This document shows, piece after piece, positions 1 through 14,400 of a stretch of 64,000 bases of DNA (its first letter is position 1; each line of letters opens with the position of its first letter). The stretch covers positions 29,724,449 through 29,788,448 of the forward strand of contig NC_037590.1 of assembly GCF_003073045.1 (NCBI RefSeq), written 5' to 3'. The notes beneath the pieces are model-generated. The model had not been told where the DNA came from and ran no database searches. It saw only the letters and a list, made by a program, of their open reading frames with translations. A program made the position numbers and the translations under genes. Origin of the DNA: Pomacea canaliculata. Lineage: Eukaryota > Mollusca > Gastropoda > Architaenioglossa > Ampullariidae.

Positions 1-680
<680 letters not shown>

Positions 681-700
681 TTACCTTGTATCGAAGCCAC

Positions 701-729
701 AATCGCGCCAAGAGTGAAGGTGGCGGGAA
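701..729. promoter_or_regulatory. Two E2F-like sites in the PCNA promoter
   Basis: About 140-170 bp upstream of the PCNA start codon are AATCGCGCCAA (701-711; TTGGCGCGATT on the gene's strand) and GGCGGGAA (722-729). Both fit the E2F consensus family (TTTSSCGC and its complement). PCNA is a standard E2F target in animals, so cell-cycle control is a reasonable inference. An ETS-like CCGGAAG lies about 30 bp further on. The transcription start is not known. Confidence 0.55.
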
Positions 730-779
730 CAACGCTGTGTGCAGATTGGTGTACACTACCGGAAGTTACGTTTTAGTGG

Positions 780-2483
780 CTAGCATCTGTGTCTGGGGCG
801 CGTTTCACTTTACATTTTAACCATCAAAACTACAAAGTCATTATATAAATTACGTCATGTTATCTAGACCATTATTAAAGTTATTAAAATTCGTTTTGCG
901 TATTTAATGTTAGTCTGAAGTGAGTTTCAACTGGCAGCAACTCTGTGAAAAGTAACATCTGCATTCAGTTGTGGAACAAGGATTAAAAACGTTTTCCATC
1001 TGAATTAATTTTCTAGTAATGATAGTTTGTGGTGATGAGAAAAATACATGCCTGTCGATAATACATGAAATCCATTTAATATCCTAAACATTTTAAGAAG
1101 TCTCTTAAACTAATTCTCCTTTCAGAGAGTGGAGTTTTAATAAAGATCTATCTCTTATTCCGATACTTTATTGAAACCACCCTGTGACTCCATCCTCTGA
1201 TCTTTTCATTCTACAAGTAATATAATACCACATATTTGTACTCTGTCCACTCGATCGTGTCTAAGAATAGACAACAGAGAGCTTAGATGTACACTGGCAT
1301 ATACTCCAAATGGGGGCGTTTTATACGTTCTTTTGTAACATTTTTAAAAGTGTATTTAAATAATCGAAAGTCCTCCTTTGCCAACATGATAACACGACTT
1401 GCTCACCACTCTTTGGTTATGTGAATCGAAAAACAATTTAAATTAACTCTTCTCATCACAAGTTTTTATCAACCTACATTTATTAATCCCCCTTTTTTTT
1501 TATTGTATACGAATATTTAGGATTATTTTTATCAACATAAATAACTGCACACCCCGTTATATTGAAATATAAAATTTATTTCTCGCACCCTTCTTGCAAT
1601 TTGTCAATGTCACTTTGAATCATTATGCTATATTAGTTTTTGAAGAAGTTTTGCACTTCCGTGTATGTCTGTCCCTTTGCTTACATGGTGTTTACGACAT
1701 ACACAAGAATGTTCAGTAGTTATTTCCCCTGTTTGCCTGGTAGGACGCTAGGTACAGTCGCTAGTGTCTGCATCATTATTATCAATAACTACTTACAGCT
1801 GAATAATGTGAGCTGCATAGGCTATTCTGTAGAAAGGTAAATATGTTAACATTGCATAACATTCAGTCATTCGTTATTTTCTGTACTACTCCCCCCCTTT
1901 CTTTTAAAATATTGACGACCTTTGTCGGTTGCAGGTTGTAATAAGTAAGCCAAATACGCTGCATCTTCTGCAGTAATAATTCGATTTGAAGTGTGCACAA
2001 ATGCCTTAAGCTTAACATCAATTAGTTACATAAATGTACTTTTGATGGGTATATCACACTTAATGAGCGTTGGCATTGTGAGGATATTATATGCAAAAAA
2101 TTAGGTCTCAGATGTAAAAGTAGTCGGAATATGTGTCTGGTATGCACCCATTATTATGTTATACCATGGACGTGGGGATCTACGTTCATTGTTATACCCA
2201 TCAGTATTTAGCAGGAGATCGTGCACTTAATTATAAGAGAAGAATGAAGAATGAAGTAATCTACCGTGTGGTATCTGTTACAGAAAACTGCGGTTTCTTA
2301 GCAGCCATTTCGTAGTATTCATAAACCATTTAACGTCATAACGTTTTAAAAGCAAAAAATTCAACAAAATTTAAGTTTTTCGTTAAAAAAAAAAAGAACA
2401 ACTTTATAAACAGGAGTTCATCAGAGACTTGTCAGTGTTCAAAGCTCCAAATTTGAAAGTGGATTCTTTCATTTTATTTTCAG
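780..2483. other. Intergenic: PCNA promoter side to the MICU1 first coding exon
   Basis: No coding exon is recognised here; the small open frames have no family resemblance. The stretch is AT-rich with homopolymer runs. The first MICU1 coding exon begins right after a clean acceptor (AG at 2482-2483), so at least one untranslated MICU1 exon should lie here or nearer the PCNA promoter. I could not identify it. Confidence 0.5.
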
Positions 2484-2491
2484 ACATCATA

Positions 2492-5400
2492 ATGGAGAAT
2501 TTCTTGATAGGATCAGCAAAGCATCGATGGATGTTAGCACTTTACCATCATGCCAGAAATGCAACAGCCAACCCTACTTTGACTTTTCAGCGAAGCATTT
2601 CACATAAAAACATAGTCCAGATTGCTGGACCCTGTCACAAGAAAGCTGACTATTCTACATGCCAAACACTGGCAAACACCAGATGGCAGAACTTGTTTCA
2701 GCAGCAGTGGACATTATTATCAACTCCTGCAGCCTTCATTCATACATCACTACCAGTTGATGCCCGAGGATCTGCTTACTCCAACTTTGGGCATAAGCGC
2801 AGACCAGCAAGCAAACTTTCTATAATTTATACTTTCACTTTGGTAGTACTGTTGATTGGTTGCTTTGGATTGGACGGGTAAGTACATTTTCATGGTGAGC
2901 AAAAAACTGTGCTTGTCATGTAAGCTAATAACTGCAATACAATGAAGTTTTTTACTATGCTGGTAAGCTTAGTTACCTGCACAACAAACAGCTAGTGTAT
3001 GGTTGATTGCTTAGTGTACCTGAAATATTAACTCAAATGTGTCATGTATTTTTCATGAAAACCTTAGTTCACAAACATAATATTAATGCCTACATAAGAC
3101 ATATAAGCCTTAAGAATTAACATAGCAACAGCCCATATTATCAAAAGCCTCCCATGCATTACAACAATAATAATTCATAGCAACCAGGCCCCCACACACA
3201 TACATTCTATCTCTCTCTTAAGGTTTTTAGGGACAATCCTGATCAAAGATTTTCCAGAAAAGTTTTCAGAGCAGATCAAAAAGTAGAGATTGAGCACTCT
3301 CCTAAGGATTTAGCATTGATATGTAAAACAGCAAGAGTCAAATTATCTGCATATGATTGGAATCTTTTTGCCAGGATATACTGATGAACCAAGTCATATA
3401 TGAAGAACCAATTGAGTAAACTGCTTACAACAAACATGCAAACTTGTACTTTATTCTGGATTCAGCTGGAAGCCAGTGCAGGGCACGGAGATAAGGGGTA
3501 ATGTTCTTAGACTTGCAAATTTGAAGGATTAAACATGAAATTTCTGAAGACAGTACAACAAATTCTGGAGACAGCATTGAAGCAAAGTATTACAATTATA
3601 AAACCTGGACAGAATGAAGGCTAAAACAAGTATCCTTATGGCCTGTTTCATCAGGTAATGAAAAATGTGGCTGTGGAGATGTAATTAGTCTTGATAGTAT
3701 GGATGATGCCAGGAACATGAGCATGCATTGTTAGATGACAGTTGGGTGTAGCAGCAAGATTCTTCATAATCTCAGACAGCATAACAGTAGAGTTGCCAAT
3801 AATCATCTTTTCTTGAATATAAACAAAAGAATGTGCCAAGTAAAACAGCATAACTTAAAACTTGTCATCAAACTTCAGCTTGTTAAATATCGGCCAAAAC
3901 ATCCTAAATACACTGCTGGATAGAATAGACAAAACTGCCGAAGTGCTTCAGTTTTGCAGACCTAGGGAGTTGCATGTTATCAGAAAAGAAACGACAACTG
4001 AGTGAGCAGTGATAATCTCTGATAAAGGTGAAGTGTGCAAGACAAACAATACAGGACCTAAAACTGAACCCTGAGGTACACCATAACAAACAATGATTGG
4101 ATCTGAAGTGATGCTGTTGATACAGATCTAGTGGGGTCTGTCTCTATAATAAAAATCTACTTAATGCCGTACCCTAAATGCCATAAACATACTACAGTCT
4201 GTCAAGTAAAGTACTGTGATTTACAGGATAAAGACCACCGATAAATCTATATTAACAAAGAGTAAAAACTTTGAGATTCAACAGGAATCAAAACATTCTG
4301 TATATATTCCTAATTGCAGTTATGCAGATAATCATTGTTTGCAGCTTTTCATGGTTGATGAAGAAGTTGAAGGTGGATGCAGCATCAGAAGTTGAGTCTG
4401 ACTCCAGCAAGAGCAAAGAGGATGGTGAGGATGAAGACGAAGAAGAAGAGGGAAAAAAGAAAAAAAAGAAAGTAGGGTTTAGAGACAGAAAGGTGAGTGA
4501 TGGGTATGTATTCTTTAAGTGTTGATGCAGAAGTAAATCATGGAGACCTTCTTTTTCTCATTCTTTGTTTAGAAACACGAGAATAATATTCAGTCATATA
4601 GTAAGATGATATCAGTTGCATCCAGTGTTTAATGATGAATATGATGTAACTGTTGTCAAGTTAATGATGCTTACTTGTTGTAGAAGCTAAAAGCATCTTG
4701 GGTGTAACAAAAGCAAATAGCTTGTAAGAGTAGTCAGCTTAAACTGTTTTAGAAAATACTTGCATGTGATGAAACTCCATTGCTAGGTATTCAGCTTTGT
4801 TTCATCTTGAAGGCCATTGAAATGCATTTTTGCATTTTTGCCGTAAATAATAACCGCAGGTTCAAATAGATTGAATTCAGTTTGTATTTAATATTCTGTT
4901 TTTATTTTTAATCTGTAGATCATTGGATATGAGGACCGTATCCGTGCATATTCCACACCAGACAAGATTTTTCGCTATTTTGCAACGCTGAAAGTTGTGC
5001 AGAATGGAGAAATTTATATGACTCCAGAAGACTTTGTGCGCTCCATCACACCAGGAATCAAACAACCTGATGGTTGGTAATCTAAAAGTGTTTGGCTTTC
5101 GCATGCACCTAAATTTTTTTCATGCCAAAATCTTTTAATTCAAGTGCTTTTGATTAACATTTTTATTATTAATTTCAGGAGTCAGATCAGCAGTCACATA
5201 ATGTTTTTTTCTTAATATTGTAAGAAGTAACTGAGTAAACGTGTCCTTTGACTACTGGAATGAACTTCAAGTTGATGTTAAATTTTTTTAAATGAAAATA
5301 TCTGAGGGAGTACTTAGATGCACAGAAGCAAATGCACATCTATCTATTCCATTGCAAGTGAAGGGAAAACTATTATTTCACTGAAAAACTATGCATGAGT

Positions 5401-8400
5401 TACGTCAAATTGTTTGGGTGGCTATGCGTACTTCAGATGTAATTCTTGTTTTGAAGGAATGATTGGGCAGAGAGGTCAGTCAACTGCAAAGATGAATAAC
5501 AAAGACTTATTTGGGGTCATTTCGTTCGGGGTCTAAATTGCTTGATTAATTTATGAGTGATTACCTTTTGTTTTTCAGGTCTTGGATTAGACAGCTTTCG
5601 CAAGTTTGATCTCCAGGTAAAACATACCAAAAGAATTAAATGCACTGGCTATATAATTAATGTTCATCAAAGTTTGAATTAAAAAAAAAAAAATTAGGAA
5701 TGTAAATGTTTTTAGTGAGTTTCTGCTTTTGAGTAAAACAGAGGTTTGTTTTTTTTTTAAACTAACTTTATATATCTTCAGCATGATACATTTTCAGTTT
5801 TCTATTGTTGTCAGAATTGTTTGCTTAGGTATTGTCTGTGCATCAGTACCAGTCAAAGGATAGATGAATGGTGTGTGTTTGTGTGAGTGTGTATGCGCAC
5901 ACATGCGTGTGCTGAAAATTATGTGCACACATTTCAAGAAGTTTTAAAGATCATAACTATCTGGCAACATCTGACAAATGTTCCAATTGTTTAGAGTGAT
6001 GCCTTCTGGCTGTTTATAGGAGAGAATCAGTAGCATGAATTTCATTCTGCACAAAAAGATTGGTTACATTTTTATGTTGCACAAGAAATGCAGTTGGTAG
6101 AACAGCACGTACTGTGGGTGATTAAAAAGAGATTGTGATGCCTTTGTGGTGTTGTCAGTAGCACTGGTTCATGACTAATTATGGATGGTAGTTTCTTTTT
6201 TTTTTTTTTTCTGCTACCTTCAGTTTACTTCCATTTTGATATTATGTACATCTAAGATTTCCATTGAATCAAACTCAATGTTTGGAAAAAAAGAAATTGT
6301 CAGGTCTCGCCAGTGTGATCTTTTAAAGAGGTTAGTTGAAGAGATTGGCTTAGTGTTTGGGAGCTGATATAATTTTTTCAAATCTGGAATAGAAATGCAG
6401 ACTTTGTTTTGAAGCTTATAATTTGTTAATAAAAGATAGGGAGAAATCTGTATTGTGAAAGCCCAAATTTCTTGTTATTTCATTGTTATTTTTATGCAAA
6501 TCTTGCCACCATATGGCACTCACAAACCCTAAATGTTTTCCCCCCAAACACTATCTTAGAAGGATAGCTTCAAAGATTTGGTGAGTCGGTCCTAAATCAG
6601 CAGGAAGATCTTGGCTTTGAATTGTATCTTGGATTGTTTTTTTTTTCAACCTTCTTTTGCCTATGGTTCTCTTAGGCAATGGCTGTTCAGCTGGATTCAG
6701 TCAAATATGCTCAGGCCTTTTTTATTAGCATTCTGCTAGGGTTAGTTGTATAACATTGAAAGAACATGCCTGTTCTAAAGATAGTATGCAATGCATGCCG
6801 TTATATTCTTTCATAGCTTTTTTACTATCAGCAGTCCCTGCTGGTATTGAAGCACAAGCTGTAGTGTGTATTCTGCATATCTAATTTCAGTTGTTATTTT
6901 GTTTAAGAAGTACATTTGTACATTTTGGGGTAGACATAGATTACATTTGTGTTTACTGTTTGTTAAAAGTCTAGCACTGAGTGTTTGGGGTATCAATAGC
7001 AGATCAACAGGAGTCAAAGACAAGTTACATATGAAATAGTTCAAACCAAATAAAATACATATGTGTACACACAAAATACATACAGATAAGCTTGAAAGTG
7101 TGTCCATATAGAATGTTGACAACAATTGTTTGTAAACCATACACCAATAAAAAAGAAGTTAATAGTACAGATTTTCACTTGAAGAGGCCTGTTACTGTCT
7201 AATCAAGATCAGTTGAATAGCCAGTGCAATGTTTCTGAAAAATTTGCCATTTCTTCTGCCATATTTAGTTGATCATGTATTTAGTTTACTACACGTTAAA
7301 GTAACTGAGTAATGGTATAAAGGAATTTCCATTAGGTTTTACTCTCCAGTTTAAAGCCAAGGTCTGACTGTAGGCTTGGTGATGCAGACATGTAATGCGC
7401 CAGTGTTGTATTTTAATTCCACTCACAAAATACTTCACTAATGGCTGTGCACTTGCCTTCTGTTTTGTTTTACTTTTTGCATTATTTTGCCTGTCTCTTC
7501 ATTATTTATTCATCATTTCCTTTTATTTTAGCTGATGTCTGCTTTGTCTAATTGATAGTGAATACGTAGAGTGTTTGATTTGAGGAGCAGTAATTTAGTG
7601 ATTAGTGACAATGGTTAAAAAAAATACAAATGTGTTATTTATTTAAAGGAATTTCTTGATTTGCTTTCTCAGGATACATTGAGTGATCTGATAAAACCCA
7701 TTTAGAGGTCAACCCAGGCTGCTCTAGACTACTAAGCGGATTCCAAATGTTTACTAGCAAGCACAAGCATGACTTTATCATATGTGAGGTTAATTACAAA
7801 TTCGAAAAAAAGAGAAGAGCTAGGTTGATATGTGAACTGCTAGATTTCTGATATCAGTAGGCATTCTTACAAGATAAATGTTCAAAATAAAGACCTGATA
7901 TATTTGCAAAATGCACTTTAAAAACATATCCTGGGAAAAAAGGAGAAAGTATCCTTCTACTTTTTACTAATTGACTTCTGTTATTATTTTACATATTTGT
8001 AATTGATAAGAAAACTTGAAATAATCTCACATGCAGATGGCTCAACATTTACAGTTTTCTGTGTGTGTGTGGGGAGGGGTGGCTATGGTTGAGTACCACC
8101 ATTAATTCTCTAAACCGTGAGAAACTATAAACTACGTAAGTATTCAAAAAATTTGAAAACATAAGAAAATCCTGTCAGTATTACTTACAATAAATTTATA
8201 AACTTAAAGATCTACCTGAATGGTTTGCATTTTTTGCAGGTATTGGTAGATATAGGCGATACAAACCTAACTAGTAAATTTCAGCTTCCAAAGCGGATCC
8301 GTTAATTATCTGTTACCAAAGTACGCAATTTGCATTTGAGTGCTGCTATCAGTGTTCTACATCACTTTGGTACACCATTCACTACATTGCCAGCCTTCAA

Positions 8401-11400
8401 CACCAATCAGAGAGACAGTTAAGGTTATTCGGACATTGAAAGTCAGCATTTCTTGTGCTAAAGTAGCAGTTTTTCAGAACCACGAGAAACGCAGACTGTC
8501 AGTGTCCGAATAATCCAAACTATTGCTCATTCTCCCTCTCTGATTGGTGCTGACGGTTGGCAGTGTTGGGAATGGTGCACTAGCGTGACGTAGAACACAG
8601 CGCTCATTGGTCACAGGTGCGAATCATAGCAGATAATTAACGGATGGGTTTTGGATGCTGAAATTTACAGGTTTTATACCGCCTATATCTGCTGATGTCT
8701 GATAAAAATGCAAACTGTTCAGGTTGGTCTTTAACAACGCTGTTCCATCTGTTCTTTAAAATGGTGTAGATCATCTTAATAATAAATGTGGGATTTATAT
8801 TGCACATAATCACAGTCACAAAAGGAGCATGCCCTTTGTGCTTAAGACATTGGACAGAATGCAAAGGACATAAGGAGAAACAACTATATGTAGACAAGTA
8901 ATAAAAAACGAAAATAAAAGACACAAAGAGGAATTAAGGAACAAACAGTAAGGATGGATATTGTCCTAAATCTCCAGAGACAAACAGGCTGGCAGACTAG
9001 TCTATTGACAATAAATATAATCACAACTATGGACAGCTATGTTGATTGGTGTAAGGAGTAATGCTCATCGTACAGATGGGGTTTTGGTGTACGGTAAAAG
9101 GATTTGAGAGTGGGTAAATGGTGAATATGGTATGGACATGATAGTTTAAACTAAAAATGTTGATATGGGGTGGATTTGGGAATTCAGTCCAGCACAACAA
9201 AATGTATTTTCCAAGAGCCGAAGTAAAAATTATTCCTTCTAAGAAGAAGATTTAGAATTCTGCTAGATAATACATAATTACAAGATGAGGAACTTTACTC
9301 TGGTTGATGCTAATGAGAACACCTTTCATCCTCTTGTTCCTTTAACAAATATTTTAACCATTCCTCACCATAAAAAGCATTTAGCAAATTTACTCCACAC
9401 TATTGAATTTCCATTCCTCTTGAAATTCCTGTAATATGTATGCGTGGTCTTTCAAGAAGTTACCTGAGCCTTGCCCATCTTCAAGTACTTACATTCTGTT
9501 GTTTTGGTCTTTGTGTTTTACACAAAACAAGTTTAATTTTTTATTATATTTCATTACATTTAAATTCAAAAATTGTTCATGCTTTTTTTAAGAAGATGTT
9601 GTTTGGTGGTATGCCTCAAGTGACAGGCCTTGAAAACAAATATGCTTGGTCTTGTCATACCAAGTGCCTTATTTTAGTAGTAGGAACAGCTAGGATCAGT
9701 AGCTGGTACCATAGGTAACTAGAGTACACAAGAGTACTTGTGATCTAACATTTATTAATTACATTATAATAGCTATATGCTTATTGCTAAGTGGAGTCCA
9801 TGTAATCTATGTTGGCATCAGTATAGTGCTATATGCTGCTCTATTGAAGCACAGTATTTATCATTTTTATAAATTTTGTTTTCCATCAAACTCTGATTTT
9901 TGCACTTGGATCAGAAAATGGTTTTACTTCTCATTAAATTTGTGATTCTGTTTCTCTTTGGTGTCTCACACATTCAGGACTAAGCTTTGTGCACCTTTTA
10001 TTCATGAAACTGTTCGTGGACTAGAATGATTACACAGCTCTGGTAGTTTTTTCACCTTTTTTGAAGGGAAACAATGTATTTTATTTTGTAGCACATACAG
10101 TATGTGTAGAGTATCCTCTGTGATACTACTTTCTTATGAATAAAAAAGTGTATAATATTTTTACAATTTAAGATATTTTTTGTAAGGAATGGGATTATAA
10201 AGAAAAAATTTATATAAATGCAGATTGCACTTTCAGAACCAGCTTATGTCGTTTGTATTTTGTTTTTTTAAAAAACTCATTTTAGAGCTAGACTTGAAAG
10301 TGAGGGAGTGGAAACTAGTATAACTTTTAATATCTGTTTGATGCCCAATTTAGAAAGTGTAAAAAAATGTGTTTTGTTTCCATGACAGAGGGATCAACAT
10401 GAGACCTCTTCCCACATAAGCGAGGACAGCATTTTCTACAAGCTGAGCGAGCATGGCCTCATTTCCTTCTCTGACTACATCTTCCTACTCACAGTTCTTT
10501 CCAGTAATTTTTGTTGTAGATAAATAGTAAAGTAGATAATTTTATATTGTTGCATCAAAGCACTTTACGTGAATGTCATTTTCAGAATTGTATTGTCAAA
10601 CTGATGTAACTATTTTTATAAGCTCTGCTTCATCTTTATAAGTTATTTGAAATGGTGACCCTTTTATATGGAGAAAGTTAAGTTGTTCCAAGTAATTTGT
10701 TCAACTAAATCACTTGTTTTGTTCTGAAGCTCTTAAGACCCCAGCTCAAGTACTAGCTGTTGCATTTTGAGATAATAATAACTAGATTAAAAAAGAGAAG
10801 TGCAAGTTATGTAATTTCCTTTGTTCAGATATTTTAGCTTGGTTTTCCATTAGAATTTTTTTGTATGTTTGGTGATTTATGACAGATCTGATCGGAGCTG
10901 AATATCAAGTTTACTTTTGAATGTCTGAAACAAATTGTTTACTTTGTTTGCATCTTGACCTACATGGAGTAAAGGTAGTATTATGACTTACAGATTATGG
11001 GGAGTGAAATGTTAGAGCCCTCTTTTATAGGAAGGCCAGCTTTTTGTGAGGTTGGTGCCTGTCTCCTGCTCACTGCCTTGCCTTAGGTACCTACTCCACA
11101 GCTGATGAACTGGGGAAAAGTACTCTGTGTTACATAGAGATGAAACTGGTTTCAGTACATGCTGTTGAGTTTGGATGCCATTGCCACCAAGCTGTCTGCT
11201 CCTCCTGTCTTGACATAAAGCCTTGAGACTATTAGTGATGTTGTTAATTAGGAATAGATTATTAAAAACAAAAATTAAAGTGTATAGTTCCAACATTGAT
11301 AATCATTGATTTTTCTGTAACAGCCCCTCCAAGAAATTTTGAAATTGCATTCCGAATGTTTGATATCAATGGAGATGGGGAGCTGGACTTGGAAGAATTC

Positions 11401-14400
11401 AATATGGTAAGTGTGACATTTAAAAATTTTTACTAAACGATATGGTAATCACTGGTAGATTCAGCTGGGCTTCCTTTGGGAAGGAGCTTCATTTTCTTCT
11501 ACCCCAGTGGGACTTTAGAAGCAGAGCACCATTTAAAGGGACTCTTTTGGGGTCTGTCATTTAAAACTGATATGTTGTGCTGTTTTTGCAGTTGCAGCAG
11601 AACCAGCACATCCAACTTTGGCATATTTTTATATTTAAGTGGGCATTCTCCAGGATAGGTTGATTGTATAGATTAAACGAGCCCCATCACCGCAACTAAT
11701 TTTCATTAGTTAGTGCCTTTATCTGCCTTCACAGTCATTGTGAAAAGTTCCTCATCTGTCAGTCCAGCCATTGGGAACTTCCTTGCTCTTGTTTGCCTGG
11801 TGAGCCCATCATATTACACTTGGGGTATTTTATAGAGCTAACAGCACTACCTGGTATCCTGCCCCATCTTGCTAGGAATACCGCCGGTTGATCTGCAGCT
11901 GCTTAATCATCTGGAAAAGCCCAGCTTATTTTGCAGCTAACCTTCCATATCTGGAGGCTGGCCTCCTATCTACCACCTGGAGAAATGCTGGTATAGGGAT
12001 GGTCACCCCATTGCTGCAAAGGGAGTAGCATCAACTCAAAAATGTTTTCAACAGTATTTTCAATTATTTTTAAGTGTACCAGATATTTCAAATGTATTTA
12101 GTCATTTTGCGTTTCTGCATATGACATTCTTGATTTTAATATATATATTTTTTTCAAAGGTTCAGGAGATCATTCGCAACCAGACTAGCATAGGGATGAA
12201 ACACCGAGACCATACCACAACTGGTAGCGTTGATCGCGGGATGAGTTCAGCTCTTGTAACATTTTTCTTTGGCAAAGATGGTAAAAAAAAACTAACGCAT
12301 CAGGAATTTTTGGAGTTTCAACGGCAACTCCAGCGTGAAATCAACAGGATTGAGGTACATTATAGCTTTTTAGGAAAGAGAACATTTTGGTTTCACTAAT
12401 TTGTTTTGTGAATCTCATGCATTTTTTTCATGCAGAATGACTGTAGTCTTTGGTGAAGTCGCACTGCTGTTTTTTTGCAAAATACTTTGCTAGGCATATC
12501 TCTCTCCAAAAGTAAAAAAATATACTGTGCATATTTTATGTTAACAGGTTATTTTCAAGGAGTGTACACATTTCTTTGCCACATTCTGATTTTAGCTATT
12601 TTACCTACCACCAATTAGGCATAAAGGACACAAAAAATAATATCCATTGGACTTCTGAGTGTGAGTGCATGTTTCTTATGTGTGATTGTAAAGAGATCTT
12701 TTTCATGTATTTTTAAATACCTATCTGTATGTAGTTTGAGCGATATGCTGGTGAAGATGGAACAATATCAGAGAAGGATTTTGGCAACATCTTGCTGACA
12801 TATGCAGGATTACCCTCCAAAAGAATGTCTCGCATGTTGAAAAGAGTCAGACGGAAGTTCAAGGAAGAGTCTCAGGTATAACAGCAACCAAATCACTGAA
12901 TTTCTTTTTCATGATCAGATATTAAATTTACAGTGATAAGTAATGATTAACAATAAACTCCACGAGCAGTGATACTGTTTTGACTCGTCTTCCAACCTTC
13001 ATTCAATCATTCCGTTGACTGGTACCACTCGAAAAGTGGGCATGCTGGTCCTTTGGTACACATCTGGGTGAATGGTTGTATAGATGCAGTTCTAACAAGG
13101 CTCACCAATTAGACTAGCGAGCAGAGACTGATGATGATGATGATGATGAAGAAGGAGTCTTATAACGCGCAAAATCCGAATCCTTGAGAAACGCTCAATT
13201 CGCCGAAATGTTACAGAAAAGTACACCAATAAAATCCACATTAGCAGCTGCAGAAAACCAAAAGGAAAGTTAGAATCAAACGATCCGACGGCTAAAAAAG
13301 GACCACAGTTGTGAGTGAACGATCTGCTGCTGCAAAGCGCATGACCACTACTCACAAACATAGGTCCACAAATCAGAAGAAGGAGAAACAGGTGTTTGCA
13401 TGGGCATTGTAGGAAAATGAAGGGTTAGATCATCAGGTGCTGGGCCCTGCAGTACAGTCCTCAGTCCTCTTGACGAGTGCTGAGTTACATGCACTGTGGT
13501 CGTATCTCTGTGACCTGTATATAGCTGATCGATACAGGCCACACTGTCAAACTGCACGATGACCCCCTCTGATGATTGTGATCAACATCTACAAGCCGCA
13601 TGAGTTAAGTGTCTTTGTGTTGCATTCTGCGAACTGACTGATCTACAGGCTGGATGTCGATCTCTCTCGCGTGCTTCACTCACTGTCACAGCGAATTTGA
13701 GTTGTGGTAAAGAAAGTGAAGCGACGATCCCCTTTTTCGTTGTATAATATGATAATATTCCCTCATATTCTTAAGATGTTCTCAGTATATTCTCAATATT
13801 TTTCCGATGTCATCGATCCTTGTTATCTGGAGTCGTCCCATTAGATCTACAGGGATCGCCCTTAGTAACCACAAATAACCACAAAACTACAAATAGTTTG
13901 CACTTCTTTCTCGTGGAACGGCTGAGACTCTCAGCTGCCAGTGTTAGTATCAGCTGCGCAAAGGACTGTTAGTGTCCGCCATAGAAGCAAACTCCGAGAA
14001 AAGCTCTTGTATCTGAAATATTGTGTGGCAACAGCCTGTCCTCAGTGTTCACAGAACAGGAAAACAGGGTCTTGTTATCTGCCAATGGTGGGGAGGTGAT
14101 GTCGATGGTAAGGCTGACTTGCTGGTGTACAATCAGGCAGTTTAGCAAGTCATCTGCCCTGGGCCCGTACTGGATCTCAACGGCCCTGAGTTCAGATCTA
14201 CAGCTTGGAAAGCCATAGTGTCGTCATACAGTAGCAACGCAGAATAGAGCAATGATGAAATCACAAAACAGAGGAAAACTGCATGAAAATTTTGAAAGCA
14301 AAGGACTGACTTGTGTGATCTTCAAGATCTTCAGAAAAAAAAAAAACCGTTATGCAGAGAAGACCAGAAGTCTACGGAAAATCCGAAATCGCAGAAGAAA

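Noticed and set aside
4271-4344. Met start and hydrophobic stretch just before MICU1 exon 2
   Set aside because: This is intron sequence read through a TTTGCAG acceptor; phase and homology require entry at 4345.
13125-13150. His-rich frame from the (ATG/ATC)n run
   Set aside because: It is the simple-repeat tail of a LINE/SINE relic, not a metal-binding protein.
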